Shown: positions 8,148 to 18,602 of the stretch, one piece after another
Position numbering within the stretch: position 1 is the first letter of the stretch
Layout of the letters: every line of letters starts with the position of its first letter
Assembly: GCA_037446915.1 (NCBI GenBank)
Contig: JBBIHP010000003.1
Coordinates: forward strand, 1-64,000
Source: DSXH01 sp037446915
GTDB lineage: Bacteria; Bacteroidota; Ignavibacteria; Ignavibacteriales; Melioribacteraceae
Direction of reading: 5' to 3'
Length of the DNA: 64,000 bases
Position numbers and translations under genes: made by a program
The notes under the pieces: generated by a model
Databases searched by the model: none
Told to the model about the DNA's origin: nothing
What the model saw: only the letters and a program-made list of their open reading frames with translations

Positions 8148-9839
8148 TTAGAAGTTAAACATCATTCTAAGGCAAGCATAACTTGTGTTTAATAAAGTTT
8201 CTTTAGTTACATTTCTTTCTGCAACATATCTATAGAAGAGATCAAACCAGACTTCTCTTACCGGCTCAATTCTAAAGTTGAACGAAAAAATATTCTGGTT
8301 TATTCTCTCGCCATCTAAAAAATTAATATACTTTGCATCTATCAATTCTCTGTGCCCGGTCATATAATCACCCCCGGCATTAAAAATAAGGTTGCCCTGT
8401 CCATCATAAATATTTTCGCCGGAGCGGACATGCTGAAATTCAAAATTAACTTTCATCTTTTCATTGATGTTATAAGTAACAGCAGTATGAATTTCATCTG
8501 CATTAGGGCCGATTCTATGACCAAGATTCTGTGCATGCGATGTATAAGAATTTTTTATATTGACATGTGAATAAACATAAGGACGGATTCTTGTGTATTC
8601 AAGGACGAGAGACAGATCATCTATAGAAAACGGTGAATACCAGAATGCACCAACCTGATATGCTGTTTTGTTTGAGAAAAGATCCAGCTCCTGTAAGTGC
8701 GATAGAATATTTTCATCAAGAAAAAATGTTGCCTGGAATTCAAGATTCTTTAAAAAGTTCGATTGAAAATCTAAAAATACTAATCCGTTATCTCTATCCT
8801 GAAGAGACATCTCAACATATTTATAGAACACAAAAGGATTGAGGTAAGCAAGGTCAAGTCCCCTACCACTATAAATAACTGATTCACCGAATCCCAAATC
8901 AAATAGATTTTCGAATGAAAGTTTGAACCGGTTATATGCAATATTTTTTGTGTAATTCAATTCCCTATCAAAATGAAACTCCCCAATAGTTGAAGCATGA
9001 AGGGAAGTGAAGCTAAATATTCCGTAATTGAAATCTATTTTAATAAAATCGAGAACAGGGTGATCGCCTGATAAGACGAGTTTGCTGCCGTAGCCGTAAC
9101 CAAGCTTCAATTTTTCTCTACCAATTTGAAACGCGAGGTTCATACCATAAGCCGGTTCAGTATAATAACGCAGATAACCTTCTGCAAAATCGTAATTACC
9201 GATATTTTCGAAGCGTTCGTAATATTTGAAATTGTAATTCAGCCGCGGATCAAAAGTCGGCGCCAGATCCTGAGAGCCGGCAATACCGCCTTTTTGTGCC
9301 GTTAAACTATAACCGATTTTATCGAATACGGTTCCTCTGAATCTGAATCCGATATCAAACAATGAAGAGTTGTTTACAAATGGTTTGAACTGCTGACCCT
9401 GTAATGCTCTTCCGAGTATTTCGAGATAATAATTTGCATTATCATCTCGGTAACTATACATATGTTTAATCTTATCTGAGAAGAAATCGGAATAATCCGA
9501 TGAAAAGCCGGAGCCCGTTCCAAAGAACTGAAATGTATTAGAGCTGTCGGCTTTATCATCATAAAATTCATTTTGATATTTTATTAAGAACCGTTTCTCA
9601 TTCGCGCTTAACTCATTTATTTTCTCATTCAAAAATTCAAGATGTTTTCTAACTTCATACCTGGACATAACCGGATTATCATCATGAACATCTTTAATTA
9701 TTCCTTTCACCTTCATCTCTTTAAGAAAGTGATAAACATAATGATCAATCGGGACATTATCGTGCTGACCAAAAATTTGTAAACATAATAAAAACAAAAT
9801 AAATACTGTCTTAGAGAAAATACTTTTGAGTCCGGTCAT
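8148..9839 (-). CDS. Outer membrane beta-barrel, probable Wzi-like capsule assembly family protein
   Basis: 563 residues with a signal peptide (about 1-24, ending FGQ). The N-terminal ~100 residues are charged and helical. The rest is barrel-like with dense aromatic alternation and ends in a Phe residue (MMFNF), as outer membrane proteins do. The segment FGESVIYSGRGLDLAYLNPFVFYKYVE resembles the conserved core of Bacteroidota Wzi-type capsule assembly proteins; this is recognition from memory, not a full alignment. The gene starts 20 bp after the peptide transporter and is probably co-transcribed with it. A general porin is the alternative. Confidence 0.6.
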   Translation of the reverse strand: MTGLKSIFSKTVFILFLLCLQIFGQHDNVPIDHYVYHFLKEMKVKGIIKDVHDDNPVMSRYEVRKHLEFLNEKINELSANEKRFLIKYQNEFYDDKADSSNTFQFFGTGSGFSSDYSDFFSDKIKHMYSYRDDNANYYLEILGRALQGQQFKPFVNNSSLFDIGFRFRGTVFDKIGYSLTAQKGGIAGSQDLAPTFDPRLNYNFKYYERFENIGNYDFAEGYLRYYTEPAYGMNLAFQIGREKLKLGYGYGSKLVLSGDHPVLDFIKIDFNYGIFSFTSLHASTIGEFHFDRELNYTKNIAYNRFKLSFENLFDLGFGESVIYSGRGLDLAYLNPFVFYKYVEMSLQDRDNGLVFLDFQSNFLKNLEFQATFFLDENILSHLQELDLFSNKTAYQVGAFWYSPFSIDDLSLVLEYTRIRPYVYSHVNIKNSYTSHAQNLGHRIGPNADEIHTAVTYNINEKMKVNFEFQHVRSGENIYDGQGNLIFNAGGDYMTGHRELIDAKYINFLDGERINQNIFSFNFRIEPVREVWFDLFYRYVAERNVTKETLLNTSYACLRMMFNF

Positions 9840-9859
9840 ATTTAGTCGTTTATCATTAA

Positions 9860-11149
9860 TTATACATTTTTAGTTTTTGGTGCAAGATATTTATTATATA
9901 ACAAGAGTCCGATAATTGTAACCACACCAATCATACTGAAAATAATCCACAATAAACTCGGCTGGTTAAGATTATCAACAAAGTGGACATAAAGATTAGC
10001 GCCAAGAATTCCTCCAATACCGCTTCCTAAAACTCCATATAAAAATGAGTAACCCAGGTACAAAGCTTTTTTATCTTCGGGTGCAATTAACCCTACATAA
10101 CTAATAAATTTTGGATGCGCGGTCATCTCGCCGATAGAGAATACCATAATGCCAATCATAAAAACCCAGATATTTGTAGATATTGCAAGAACCGCCATAC
10201 CTACTGTTCCCATTGTTATGCCGGTAATCATTGTAGGAAGTGCTTTTTTATTCTTCACAATATTCGAAACAATTATTTGAAGAAGGATAATTGTTCCGGC
10301 GTTTATAACCGTAACATGTTCAACATCAAATTTCCAGTTTAGATTAATTCCGATTGCTGCAAACAAACCATTAACCGCACCATCAAGCGAAGATGCATCA
10401 ACATATTTCTGAACATACCAGAGCACAGAATCGAACATCTGGAAATATAGAATCCAGAAACCAGAGTAAATAACAATCAGCCCTATAAATCTGAAATCTG
10501 TTAAAACAAGAACCATCCCTTCTAATACTTCAGATAATTTTTTTGTGTTCTCGGGTTTTTTAGGTTCTTTATAAATAAGATAAGTTGGAATTAACATTGC
10601 TGCAGTGCAAATTGCGGAAGCCATCATTACATATTGCCATCCGAATGCACTTTTAATGTAAGGAACCAGAATCAAAGGGAATAAAAATGCACCAAGATTT
10701 ATTGACCAGTAAAAAATTCCAAATCCTACTGTAGAATTAGATTCATTGGTTTCCCGTGCAATTGTTCCTGAAATCATTGGTTTGAAAGCACCGGCACCGA
10801 ACGCCATTATTACTAAACTTGCAAATACCATTGCGTACTCGGTTGTTTGACTTGTAAGAAAATATCCGAGTCCGAGAAACAGGAATGCAAAAGTTAATGT
10901 CTTTCTGTATCCATATCTATCCCCTATTGCACCGGATAAGATTGGAAGAATATAAAGAAGAGGTTGAATTGTGCTTTTAATTACACCAACAGACTCTTTG
11001 GAAAAACTTAATTGATCTGTCATATAAACAGATAGAATGCTCATCATTCCATAATAAGAACCGCGTTCAAAAAACTCCATCACAATTACGGTCCAGAAAT
11101 TCTTTGAAAAGGATTTGAATACGTTTGTTTTGGGTGTGGTTTCTGCCAT
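9860..11149 (-). CDS. Proton-dependent oligopeptide transporter (POT/PTR family)
   Basis: 429 residues with about 12 membrane segments. The signature ExxERxxYYG of POT carriers is at residues 25-34 (E25, E28, R29, YYG 32-34). The loop GDRYGYRKTL is the major-facilitator loop 2-3, and AFGAGAFKPMISG and YWSINLGAF match conserved POT segments. It imports di- and tripeptides or related compounds with protons. It is about 50 residues shorter than usual for the family but shows no obvious gap. The association with many exported peptidases in this window fits peptide scavenging. The Wzi-like gene follows by 20 bp. Confidence 0.85.
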   Translation of the reverse strand: MAETTPKTNVFKSFSKNFWTVIVMEFFERGSYYGMMSILSVYMTDQLSFSKESVGVIKSTIQPLLYILPILSGAIGDRYGYRKTLTFAFLFLGLGYFLTSQTTEYAMVFASLVIMAFGAGAFKPMISGTIARETNESNSTVGFGIFYWSINLGAFLFPLILVPYIKSAFGWQYVMMASAICTAAMLIPTYLIYKEPKKPENTKKLSEVLEGMVLVLTDFRFIGLIVIYSGFWILYFQMFDSVLWYVQKYVDASSLDGAVNGLFAAIGINLNWKFDVEHVTVINAGTIILLQIIVSNIVKNKKALPTMITGITMGTVGMAVLAISTNIWVFMIGIMVFSIGEMTAHPKFISYVGLIAPEDKKALYLGYSFLYGVLGSGIGGILGANLYVHFVDNLNQPSLLWIIFSMIGVVTIIGLLLYNKYLAPKTKNV

Positions 11150-11221
11150 AGGATGCCTTTTTTAGTGTGCAAGATAGGTCGGCATTGGCATTTTTGCAAA
11201 GAGAAATGAATGTTATATGAA

Positions 11222-11244
11222 GAGACGTTCCGATGAAACGTCTC
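11222..11244. terminator. Stem-loop downstream of the RND pump gene
   Basis: Arms gagacgtt (11222-11229) and aacgtctc (11237-11244) form an 8-bp stem with a 7-base loop, 11 bases beyond the pump stop codon. Only short T-rich sequence follows on the minus strand, so termination may be weak. It could equally be an interspersed repeat. Confidence 0.5.
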
Positions 11245-11255
11245 ATTTAATAAAA

Positions 11256-14200
11256 TTATTTTGAAACTTCAGCCATTTCTTCAATATGAAGCATTTCTTT
11301 TTCTTCTTCACCTATGGCAACATTGCTAACTGTTTTAGTCTTTTCTGAGAAATAGGAATAGATTGCCGGAATAACAAATAATGTTAGAACTGTAGAGAAT
11401 ATTAATCCGCCGATAACAGCAATACCCATTGAAACACGGCTTTCTGAACCGGCACCTAATGCAAGTGCTATTGGTAATGTGCCCAATACAGTTGATAAAC
11501 TTGTCATAAGAATAGGACGCAATCTTAAACGTGCTGCTTCTTTAACTGCATCAACTACACTTAATCCCTGTGCTTTTTTCTGATTTGCAAATTCAACTAT
11601 AAGTATTCCATTTTTAGTAACAAGACCTATCAACATTATTTGTCCGATCTGACTGAAAATGTTTAATGTCTGTCCGAAGTACCAGAGTGATAAAACTGCA
11701 CCGGCAATAGCCAGAGGAACAGTAAACATTATAATGAAAGGATCGCGGAAACTTTCGAACTGTGCCGCCAATGTTAAGTAGATTAATACAAGCGCAAGTA
11801 TGAATGTGAATAGTAAGCTTGATGAGCTCTCAACAAAGTCTTTAGATGCACCTTCAAGTGCTGTTGAAAATTTATCATCAAGAACTTTCTTTGCAATCCG
11901 ATCCATTGCTTCAATTCCGTTGCCAATAGTTTTACCGGGTGCAAGAGATGCAGATACCGTTGCGCTTGCATAACGGTTGAATCTGTATAATTGCGGCGGA
12001 CTGCTTCTTTCTTTCATTGTGATAAGATTATCGAGCTGAATTAATTCGCCACGGTTATTTCGAACATATAACGACGCGAGATCGAGCGGCTTGTTTCTAT
12101 TCTCCCTGAATACCTGTCCGATAACCGAATATTGTTTTCCGTTCATCACGTAAAATCCGAACCGCTGACCGCTGTAAGCAAGCTGCATGGTTTGAGCAAT
12201 ATCTAAAGCCGAAACACCAAGTTCACGTGCTTTTGTTCTGTTTATTTCAACAAGAATTTCAGGTTTGTTGAATTTAAGATTTATATCAACATTAGCAAAC
12301 GTCGGATCGTCCTGAGCAGCTTCTAAAAATTTAGGAATAACCTGACGGAGCCGCTCAATATCTGGAGCTTGAATAACATATTGAACCGGTAACCCGCCTC
12401 TTCTTGTACTAATAGATTGACTTTGCACGACGAATGATCGAGCATCGTTATATCTGGCAGCTAACCGTGTAAGTTGATCTGCAATTTCCTGTTGCGAGCG
12501 TTTTCTTTGATCACGTTCTTTTAGAACAACTCTGACAAATCCACTATTGGAAGAACCTCCTCCTCCTCCTCCGGCAGTAACAGAAATTACTGCTTCCGAT
12601 TCAGGAACCGCATCCTGAACTACACGTGTCATGTTCATTATATAATTATCCATCATTTCATACGAAGTTCCTTCCGGCATTGTAGATTGAATTCTTACTT
12701 CACCTCTATCTTCAATCGGAGCAATTTCAGATTCCAGACTTGTACCAATAAAATAAATCATCAATCCGGATATTAACATAATAACAAACGCAAGCCATCT
12801 TTTTTGCATAAACGAATCGAGTGTGTTTTTATAACTCGTTTCCATCCACTTAAAGAATGGCTCTGTTTTATAGTAGAACCAGCTATGTTTTTCTTTCTGC
12901 TTTAGAATCCGGGAACTTAGCATCGGCGTTAAAGTCAATGCAACAAAAGATGAAATTATAACCGAGCCGGCAATTACTACGCCGAATTCAACGAATAATC
13001 TTCCTGTTATTCCCTGTAAAAACATTATTGGTAGAAATACAGATGCAAGAGCAATCGTTGTAGAAATAACCGCAAAGAAAATTTCGGATGTACCTTTAAC
13101 ACCGGCTTCTACGGGATGCATTCCGTTTTCAACTTTTTTGTAAATATTTTCGAGTACAACTATAGCGTCATCTACAACTATACCAATCGCAAGGACAATT
13201 CCGAGAAGTGTTAAAACGTTGACTGTAAAGTTGGCAAGATACATTATAAAGAATGCACCAATTAGAGAAACCGGAATAGCTATTATAGGAATAATTGTTG
13301 TGCGCCAATCTCTTAGAAAAAAGAAGATAATTAATATTACAAGCGCGAAAGCAAGTAATATTGTTTCTTCAACTTCCTTAATTGAATTACGGATATATTT
13401 TGTAACATCAAACCCGATTGAGAGATTAATGTCTTCCGGTAGATCCTTTTTAATCTGGTCAACCCGTTTATAAAATTCATCGGCTATTTGAATATGATTG
13501 GCGCCCGGTTGTGGAATTACAATTACACCCACCATGGGAATTCCATCACGCCTTAGAATTGATCTATCATTTTCAGGATATAATTCGGCATAACCAACAT
13601 CTTTGAACCGGACAATAATTTTATCCGATTCCTTAATTATAAGATTATTGAATTCTTCTACTGTTGTCAATCTTCCCAATGTTCTAACAGTAAGTTCTGT
13701 ATTGCTTCCTTCAATTCTTCCAGATGGCAATTCAATATTTTCTCTTGCAAGAGCATTTCGGATATCGAGAGGGGTAACTTTATAAGCGCCGAGTTTTGCG
13801 GGGTTCATCCAGAGGCGCATCGAAAATCTTCTCTCTCCCCAGATACCAACCTGACTTACACCCGGAATAGTTTGTATTCTTTCCTTAAATGCATTCTGTG
13901 CAATATCAGAAAGTTCTAAAAGATTTCTAGTATCACTCTTTACACTTAAGAATAAAATGGGGAATGCATCTGCATCTGCTTTAGATACAGTAGGCGGATC
14001 AACATCTGCTGGAAGACTTCTTTGAGCACGCGAAACTCTATCGCGCACATCATTTGCTGCAGCTTCAATATCCATTGTTACATCAAATTCAACAGAAATA
14101 GAACTTCGTCCGTCCCGGCTTACAGATGTTAAAGATCTTATTCCGGCAATTCCGTTAATTTGTTCTTCTAATGGCTCTGTTATTTGAGATTCGATAACAT

Positions 14201-14369
14201 CAGCATTAGCGCCAACGTAACTTGTAGAAACTGTTATAATAGGAGGATCGATACTCGGATATTCGCGAACACCAAGATATGTATAACCGATAATTCCAAA
14301 TAAGACTATTGTAATAGACATCACCGTTGCAAGAACGGGGCGACGAATACTAATTGATGATAAACTCAT
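11256..14369 (-). CDS. RND efflux pump, AcrB/HAE1 family inner membrane component
   Basis: 1037 residues, full length for the family. The first membrane helix begins at about residue 12 (ATVMSITIVLFGIIGY). The transmembrane proton-relay motif GIVVDDAIVVLENIYK lies near residues 404-419 with two Asp, and the matching Lys is in GLVTKNGILIVEFAN near residue 920. Large periplasmic loops follow helices 1 and 7. The pump exports hydrophobic or amphiphilic compounds through a tripartite complex. The adaptor gene lies 53 bp upstream on the same strand. No TolC-type outer membrane channel is encoded beside them, so it must borrow one encoded elsewhere. The C-terminus is acidic. Confidence 0.93.
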   Translation of the reverse strand: MSLSSISIRRPVLATVMSITIVLFGIIGYTYLGVREYPSIDPPIITVSTSYVGANADVIESQITEPLEEQINGIAGIRSLTSVSRDGRSSISVEFDVTMDIEAAANDVRDRVSRAQRSLPADVDPPTVSKADADAFPILFLSVKSDTRNLLELSDIAQNAFKERIQTIPGVSQVGIWGERRFSMRLWMNPAKLGAYKVTPLDIRNALARENIELPSGRIEGSNTELTVRTLGRLTTVEEFNNLIIKESDKIIVRFKDVGYAELYPENDRSILRRDGIPMVGVIVIPQPGANHIQIADEFYKRVDQIKKDLPEDINLSIGFDVTKYIRNSIKEVEETILLAFALVILIIFFFLRDWRTTIIPIIAIPVSLIGAFFIMYLANFTVNVLTLLGIVLAIGIVVDDAIVVLENIYKKVENGMHPVEAGVKGTSEIFFAVISTTIALASVFLPIMFLQGITGRLFVEFGVVIAGSVIISSFVALTLTPMLSSRILKQKEKHSWFYYKTEPFFKWMETSYKNTLDSFMQKRWLAFVIMLISGLMIYFIGTSLESEIAPIEDRGEVRIQSTMPEGTSYEMMDNYIMNMTRVVQDAVPESEAVISVTAGGGGGGSSNSGFVRVVLKERDQRKRSQQEIADQLTRLAARYNDARSFVVQSQSISTRRGGLPVQYVIQAPDIERLRQVIPKFLEAAQDDPTFANVDINLKFNKPEILVEINRTKARELGVSALDIAQTMQLAYSGQRFGFYVMNGKQYSVIGQVFRENRNKPLDLASLYVRNNRGELIQLDNLITMKERSSPPQLYRFNRYASATVSASLAPGKTIGNGIEAMDRIAKKVLDDKFSTALEGASKDFVESSSSLLFTFILALVLIYLTLAAQFESFRDPFIIMFTVPLAIAGAVLSLWYFGQTLNIFSQIGQIMLIGLVTKNGILIVEFANQKKAQGLSVVDAVKEAARLRLRPILMTSLSTVLGTLPIALALGAGSESRVSMGIAVIGGLIFSTVLTLFVIPAIYSYFSEKTKTVSNVAIGEEEKEMLHIEEMAEVSK

Positions 14370-14422
14370 ATTGTTTCTTTTTCTTATTTAATAAATTTTG
14401 AAAACAATTTGTGTGCTAAAAA

Positions 14423-15493
14423 TTATTTTGCTGCATTAATTTTGACCGGCATGTTAGGTCTAAGCTGAATTATACCGGATACTATTAATGAATCCCCTTT
14501 TTCCAATCCCGATATAATTTGGACATCTCTTTCAGTTCTTATTCCAGTAGAAACTTTTTGTAATACTGCTTTTCCTTTTTTATAAATGAAAACCTTTTCT
14601 CCCTCTATATCCGGCACTATTGCAAACGATGGGACTAAAAGAGCCGAACCAATATCTTCAAGAATAATCTCTACTTCAACGTAAGCGCCCGGGGTTAATT
14701 CATTCTGTTCATTTGCAACTGTTGCTCTTGCTTTAACTGTTCGTGTATTTTCCTCAATCTTCGGTTCAACAGCATAAATCCTTCCATAAAAAGTTTTGGC
14801 TGTATTCGGAAGTTTAATATTTATAGTTTTCCCCTCTTTCAAAACACCAAAGTATTTTTGAGGAACAGAAAAATCTATTTTAATAGGATTGATACTCTGA
14901 AGCTTTGCAATATTATTCTGGGTGGAAATAAAACTTCCAACACTAACTGACCTCAAGCCAATTACTCCATCAAACGGAGCGCGGACTTCAGTTTTTTCAA
15001 TTTGTGCACGTGTAAATTCAACATCGGCTAAAACAGAATTTAATTCGCTTAATGCAACATCATATTCCTGCTGACTTGTCATATTTTTTACGAGCAATTG
15101 CTTAAATCTTGCTTCCTTATCTCTTGCAAGAGTTTCCCTGGAAAGATTTTTCTTTAATGTTGCTTGAAGTTCGGAATCGTTAATTTTAACCAGGAGATCG
15201 CCTTTCTTAACACGTTTACCTTCTTCAAATAAAATTTCAATTATTTTTCCGGAGGTTTCGCTTCGTAATTCTACCTCTTCATTGCTTAGTGTGGTTCCAT
15301 TTGTAAATATTTTGTTCTGAAGTTTTTGAGGTTCAAGGAGCGCAATATCGACCAATACCTGGCGTCTTGGTCCACCCTGACCGGGTGTATTAACAGTTTC
15401 ATCACTTCCGGAAAAGTCAACTTTAAGTAGAATAAGAATGGCAACAATTGCAACTACGGAGATAATCGAAATAAGTCTCTTTTTGTTTTTCAT
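14423..15493 (-). CDS. RND periplasmic adaptor (membrane fusion protein)
   Basis: 356 residues. An N-terminal membrane anchor (about 6-24) has no lipobox. The order is typical: lipoyl half (VELRSETSGKIIEILFEEGKRVKKGDLLVKI), a short coiled-coil hairpin (LKKNLSRETLARDKEARFKQLL), the second lipoyl half (TEVRAPFDGVIGLRSVSVG), a beta-barrel domain and a membrane-proximal domain (GLEKGDSLIVSGIIQLRPNMPVKI). It links the RND pump to the outer membrane channel. The pump gene follows after 53 bp, forming a two-gene operon. The 195 bp upstream (15494-15688) contain only AT-rich sequence, including the small inverted repeat gatattt/aaatatc at 15604-15621. Confidence 0.92.
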   Translation of the reverse strand: MKNKKRLISIISVVAIVAILILLKVDFSGSDETVNTPGQGGPRRQVLVDIALLEPQKLQNKIFTNGTTLSNEEVELRSETSGKIIEILFEEGKRVKKGDLLVKINDSELQATLKKNLSRETLARDKEARFKQLLVKNMTSQQEYDVALSELNSVLADVEFTRAQIEKTEVRAPFDGVIGLRSVSVGSFISTQNNIAKLQSINPIKIDFSVPQKYFGVLKEGKTINIKLPNTAKTFYGRIYAVEPKIEENTRTVKARATVANEQNELTPGAYVEVEIILEDIGSALLVPSFAIVPDIEGEKVFIYKKGKAVLQKVSTGIRTERDVQIISGLEKGDSLIVSGIIQLRPNMPVKINAAK

Positions 15494-15688
15494 AATAAAG
15501 ATTAGTCCAAATTATTTTTGTGAATTAGGGTTATTAAAATATGAATTCTCCCTTTTATTAAGTAACATAAAAAAACCAATGGGAGTGCATTTATTTTGAA
15601 CGGGATATTTTTTTAAATATCGTTAGTTAGATGCAGAAATGCTTATCCGGGTTTAACTGGACTTTTAGAAAATGTGGAAAATGATAAT

Positions 15689-17398
15689 TTATTTTTCTGA
15701 TTCTCTTCGAACTGAAGGCACAAAATCGGCCGGTCTTCCCTTTTTAGGAAGGCCAATAATTTCTCTGGCTCTATCAAGAGCATCATCAATGTTGCCAAAA
15801 ACATTTTCTTCGCCAAATAGATCGAGTAATCCGGCTTGTGTCATTGCATAAAGCGGTTGAGTATGAACGCCTGATAAAACAATAGTTGTTCCCTGTTTTT
15901 TAGAATCTTTATAAAACTCTTCAAGTGTATGCAGACCCGTTGCATCAATTGCCGGCACATTACGCATTCGTATTATTCTAACCTTTGGCGGTTCTTCAAT
16001 AACATGCATTGCATCCTTAAAAGTTGATGCGGCGCCGAAGAAAAATGGTCCGTTCACTTCAAAAACTTCAACACTTTTTGGAACTTCTCTTCTATTAATT
16101 GAATTTGGATCATACGATTCCTCTTCATCAGCAAGTTCGCGAGTAATTACTCCAACATTTGTAACCATTGCCATTCTGCGCATGAAAAGTATTACTGCCA
16201 ATATCATTCCGATTTGAATTGCAATTGTAAGGTCAAAAATTACTGTTAACAAAAATGTTGTAAGCAGAACCACAACATCGCTTCGGGGACTTTTTAATAA
16301 ACTTTTAAATGAACGCCACTCGCTCATATTATATGCAACAATTACAAGAATTGCTGCCAGCGTTGCCATGGGAATAAGTTTTGCAAGTTTTCCAAAAAAG
16401 AGCATAATTAAAAGAAGTGTTAATGAATGAGCTATTCCGGCAACGGGAGTTCTTCCGCCATTCTTAATATTAGTTGCGGTTCGTGCAATTGCACCGGTTG
16501 CTGGTATTCCACCGAATATTGGTGATGCAATATTTGCCAATCCCTGTGCAATTAATTCCATGTTGCTTCTGTGTTTACCTCCAATCATTCCATCTGCTAC
16601 CACTGCGGATAATAAAGATTCTATTGCAGCAAGAATTGCTATTGTTGTTGCCGGTGCAATTAGATTTTTAATAACAGCAAAATTAATTTGATAAAAGTGC
16701 GGTTCGGGAATATTCGAGGGAATTTCACCAAACCGGCTTCCAATAGTTTCAACAGGTATGTGTAGTAAATGGACTAAAAGGGTCGATACAATTATCGCAA
16801 TTAATGAGCCGGGAATTCTATGCGTTACTTTCGGCCAGAGGATCATAATTAGAAGCGAAAGTGCGGCTATACCGAAAGCGTAATAATTCAGAGTAGCTAA
16901 GCTCTCTCCATAGGCAATCCATTTTTCATGAAATTCGGAAGGAACCGATTTCATTGTAAGTCCAAGTAGGTCTTTAATCTGTGTAGAAAAAATCAACAGT
17001 GCAATTCCGGATGTAAATCCAACCACAACTGGATACGGAATAAATTTTATAATTGAACCGAAGCGTGCAAAACCCATTATAACAAGTATAATTCCGGCCA
17101 TTATTGTTGCAACCATTAACCCGGTCATTCCATACTGTTGAATAATGCCGTACACAATTACAATGAATGCACCGGTAGGACCGCCAATCTGAACCCGGCT
17201 TCCGCCAAATGCAGAAATAATAAATCCAGCTATTATTGCAGTTATAATTCCTTTTTCGGGAGTAACACCACTTGCAATACCGAATGCAATTGCTAATGGA
17301 AGGGCAACAATACCAACTATCACCCCGGCCGTTAAATCGGATGTGAATTGCTGCTTGTTGTAATCTTTTAAAGTGGTAAAGAGTTTTGGTTTCAGCAT
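15689..17398 (-). CDS. SulP/SLC26 family anion transporter with STAS domain
   Basis: 569 residues. Ten or more membrane segments span residues 25-430 and include the SulP signature DLTAGVIVGIVALPLAIAFGIASG, QIGGPTGAF and GIPATGAIARTATNIKNGGRTPVAG. A cytosolic STAS domain follows at about 455-550 (VFEVNGPFFFGAAS, VPAIDATGLHTLEEF). Such proteins carry sulfate, bicarbonate or other anions; the substrate is not deducible. It lies 73 bp behind acr3 on the same strand, so it may be read through from the arsenic operon, but no functional link is proven. Confidence 0.9.
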   Translation of the reverse strand: MLKPKLFTTLKDYNKQQFTSDLTAGVIVGIVALPLAIAFGIASGVTPEKGIITAIIAGFIISAFGGSRVQIGGPTGAFIVIVYGIIQQYGMTGLMVATIMAGIILVIMGFARFGSIIKFIPYPVVVGFTSGIALLIFSTQIKDLLGLTMKSVPSEFHEKWIAYGESLATLNYYAFGIAALSLLIMILWPKVTHRIPGSLIAIIVSTLLVHLLHIPVETIGSRFGEIPSNIPEPHFYQINFAVIKNLIAPATTIAILAAIESLLSAVVADGMIGGKHRSNMELIAQGLANIASPIFGGIPATGAIARTATNIKNGGRTPVAGIAHSLTLLLIMLFFGKLAKLIPMATLAAILVIVAYNMSEWRSFKSLLKSPRSDVVVLLTTFLLTVIFDLTIAIQIGMILAVILFMRRMAMVTNVGVITRELADEEESYDPNSINRREVPKSVEVFEVNGPFFFGAASTFKDAMHVIEEPPKVRIIRMRNVPAIDATGLHTLEEFYKDSKKQGTTIVLSGVHTQPLYAMTQAGLLDLFGEENVFGNIDDALDRAREIIGLPKKGRPADFVPSVRRESEK

Positions 17399-17471
17399 CT
17401 TTTATAGACTTATTATTTCCGTCCCAAACTTAAATCTATTTATTAATAGATGTTGAATAAGAATTAAAAAA

Positions 17472-18554
17472 TTATAAACAATTATTCGACGTTTTAACCG
17501 TTCCTACTTCAACTTTTCCGAAATATTTTTTCTGTATCCACAAGGCTACATTAACAAGACTTATTAGAACCGGTACTTCTACTAAAGGACCAATAACAGC
17601 AGCAAAGGCTTCACCGCTATTTATTCCGAAAACTGCGATTGCAACTGCAATAGCTAACTCAAAATTATTGCTTGCTGCTGTGAATGAAAGCGTAGCTGAC
17701 TTTGAGTAATCCGCACCGATCTTTCTCCCCATATAAAAAGAAACCAGAAACATTATTACAAAATAGAGAAGGAGAGGAATTGCAATCCTTACGACGTCAA
17801 GAGGAATCTTTACAATGTATTCCCCTTTAAGTGAGAACATCACAACAATTGTAAAAAGAAGTGCTATAAGCGTTACAGGAGAAATCTTCGGAATGAATTT
17901 CTTCTCGTACCATTCCTTGTTCTTCAACATCAGCATAGCAAAACGGGTTATCATTCCGGCAATGAAAGGAATACCAAGATAGATGAAAACCGATTCCGCT
18001 ATTTGTCCGATTGTTATATCAACTGCGAATGTTTGTAGTCCGAGCCATGAGGGAAAAACCATTAAAAAAACATAAGCATACACAGAGAAGAAGAGGACTT
18101 GAAAAATCGAATTGAAGGCAACGAGTCCCGCAGCATATTCAGTATCACCTTTAGCAAGTTCATTCCATACAATAACCATTGCAATGCAGCGAGCGAGCCC
18201 GATCATTATTAATCCCGCCATGTACTCAGGATAATCGGGAAGAAAGACTATAGCAAGAACAAACATAAGAACCGGACCGACCACCCAGTTCTGAATAAGT
18301 GATAGCGAAAGTACCCTTACATTTCTGAATACATCGCCGAGTTCTTCATATTTAACTTTGGCAAGCGGGGGATACATCATCAAAATTAATCCGATCGCAA
18401 TCGGGATATTAGTTGTACCGCTCTGAAATGTATTCCAGAAATCGACTATTCCGGGATATAAGTAACCCGAGAAAACACCTATGAACATTGCAAGAAAAAT
18501 CCATAATGTTAAATATCGATCAAGGAACGATAGCTTCTTAGTAAGTTTACTCAT
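17472..18554 (-). CDS. acr3: ACR3-type arsenite efflux permease
   Basis: 360 residues with ten membrane segments. Segments characteristic of ACR3 are IPIAIGLILMMYPPLAKVKYEEL, QNWVVGPVLMF, GLARCIAMVIVWNELAKGD (with the conserved Cys required for transport in this family) and LSFTAASNNFELAIAVAIAVFG. It exports As(III), and sometimes Sb(III), driven by the ion gradient. It is the last gene of the arsR-arsM-arsC-acr3 order. The gap to arsC is filled by a short imperfect tandem repeat (18557-18598). Confidence 0.92.
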   Translation of the reverse strand: MSKLTKKLSFLDRYLTLWIFLAMFIGVFSGYLYPGIVDFWNTFQSGTTNIPIAIGLILMMYPPLAKVKYEELGDVFRNVRVLSLSLIQNWVVGPVLMFVLAIVFLPDYPEYMAGLIMIGLARCIAMVIVWNELAKGDTEYAAGLVAFNSIFQVLFFSVYAYVFLMVFPSWLGLQTFAVDITIGQIAESVFIYLGIPFIAGMITRFAMLMLKNKEWYEKKFIPKISPVTLIALLFTIVVMFSLKGEYIVKIPLDVVRIAIPLLLYFVIMFLVSFYMGRKIGADYSKSATLSFTAASNNFELAIAVAIAVFGINSGEAFAAVIGPLVEVPVLISLVNVALWIQKKYFGKVEVGTVKTSNNCL

Positions 18555-18556
18555 TA

Positions 18557-18598
18557 TCTCTGTGGTTCTCCGTGACTACTCAGTGGTTCTCTGTGAAA
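18557..18598. repeat. Imperfect tandem repeat filling the arsC-acr3 gap
   Basis: Two related units of about 20 bases, tctgtggttctccgtgacta and ctcagtggttctctgtgaaa, lie between the arsC stop (18603) and the acr3 start (18554). From memory, 'tctctgtggttctctgtg' repeats recur in many environmental genomes. No ribosome-binding site remains outside the repeat. Confidence 0.6.
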
Positions 18599-18602
18599 TT
18601 TA

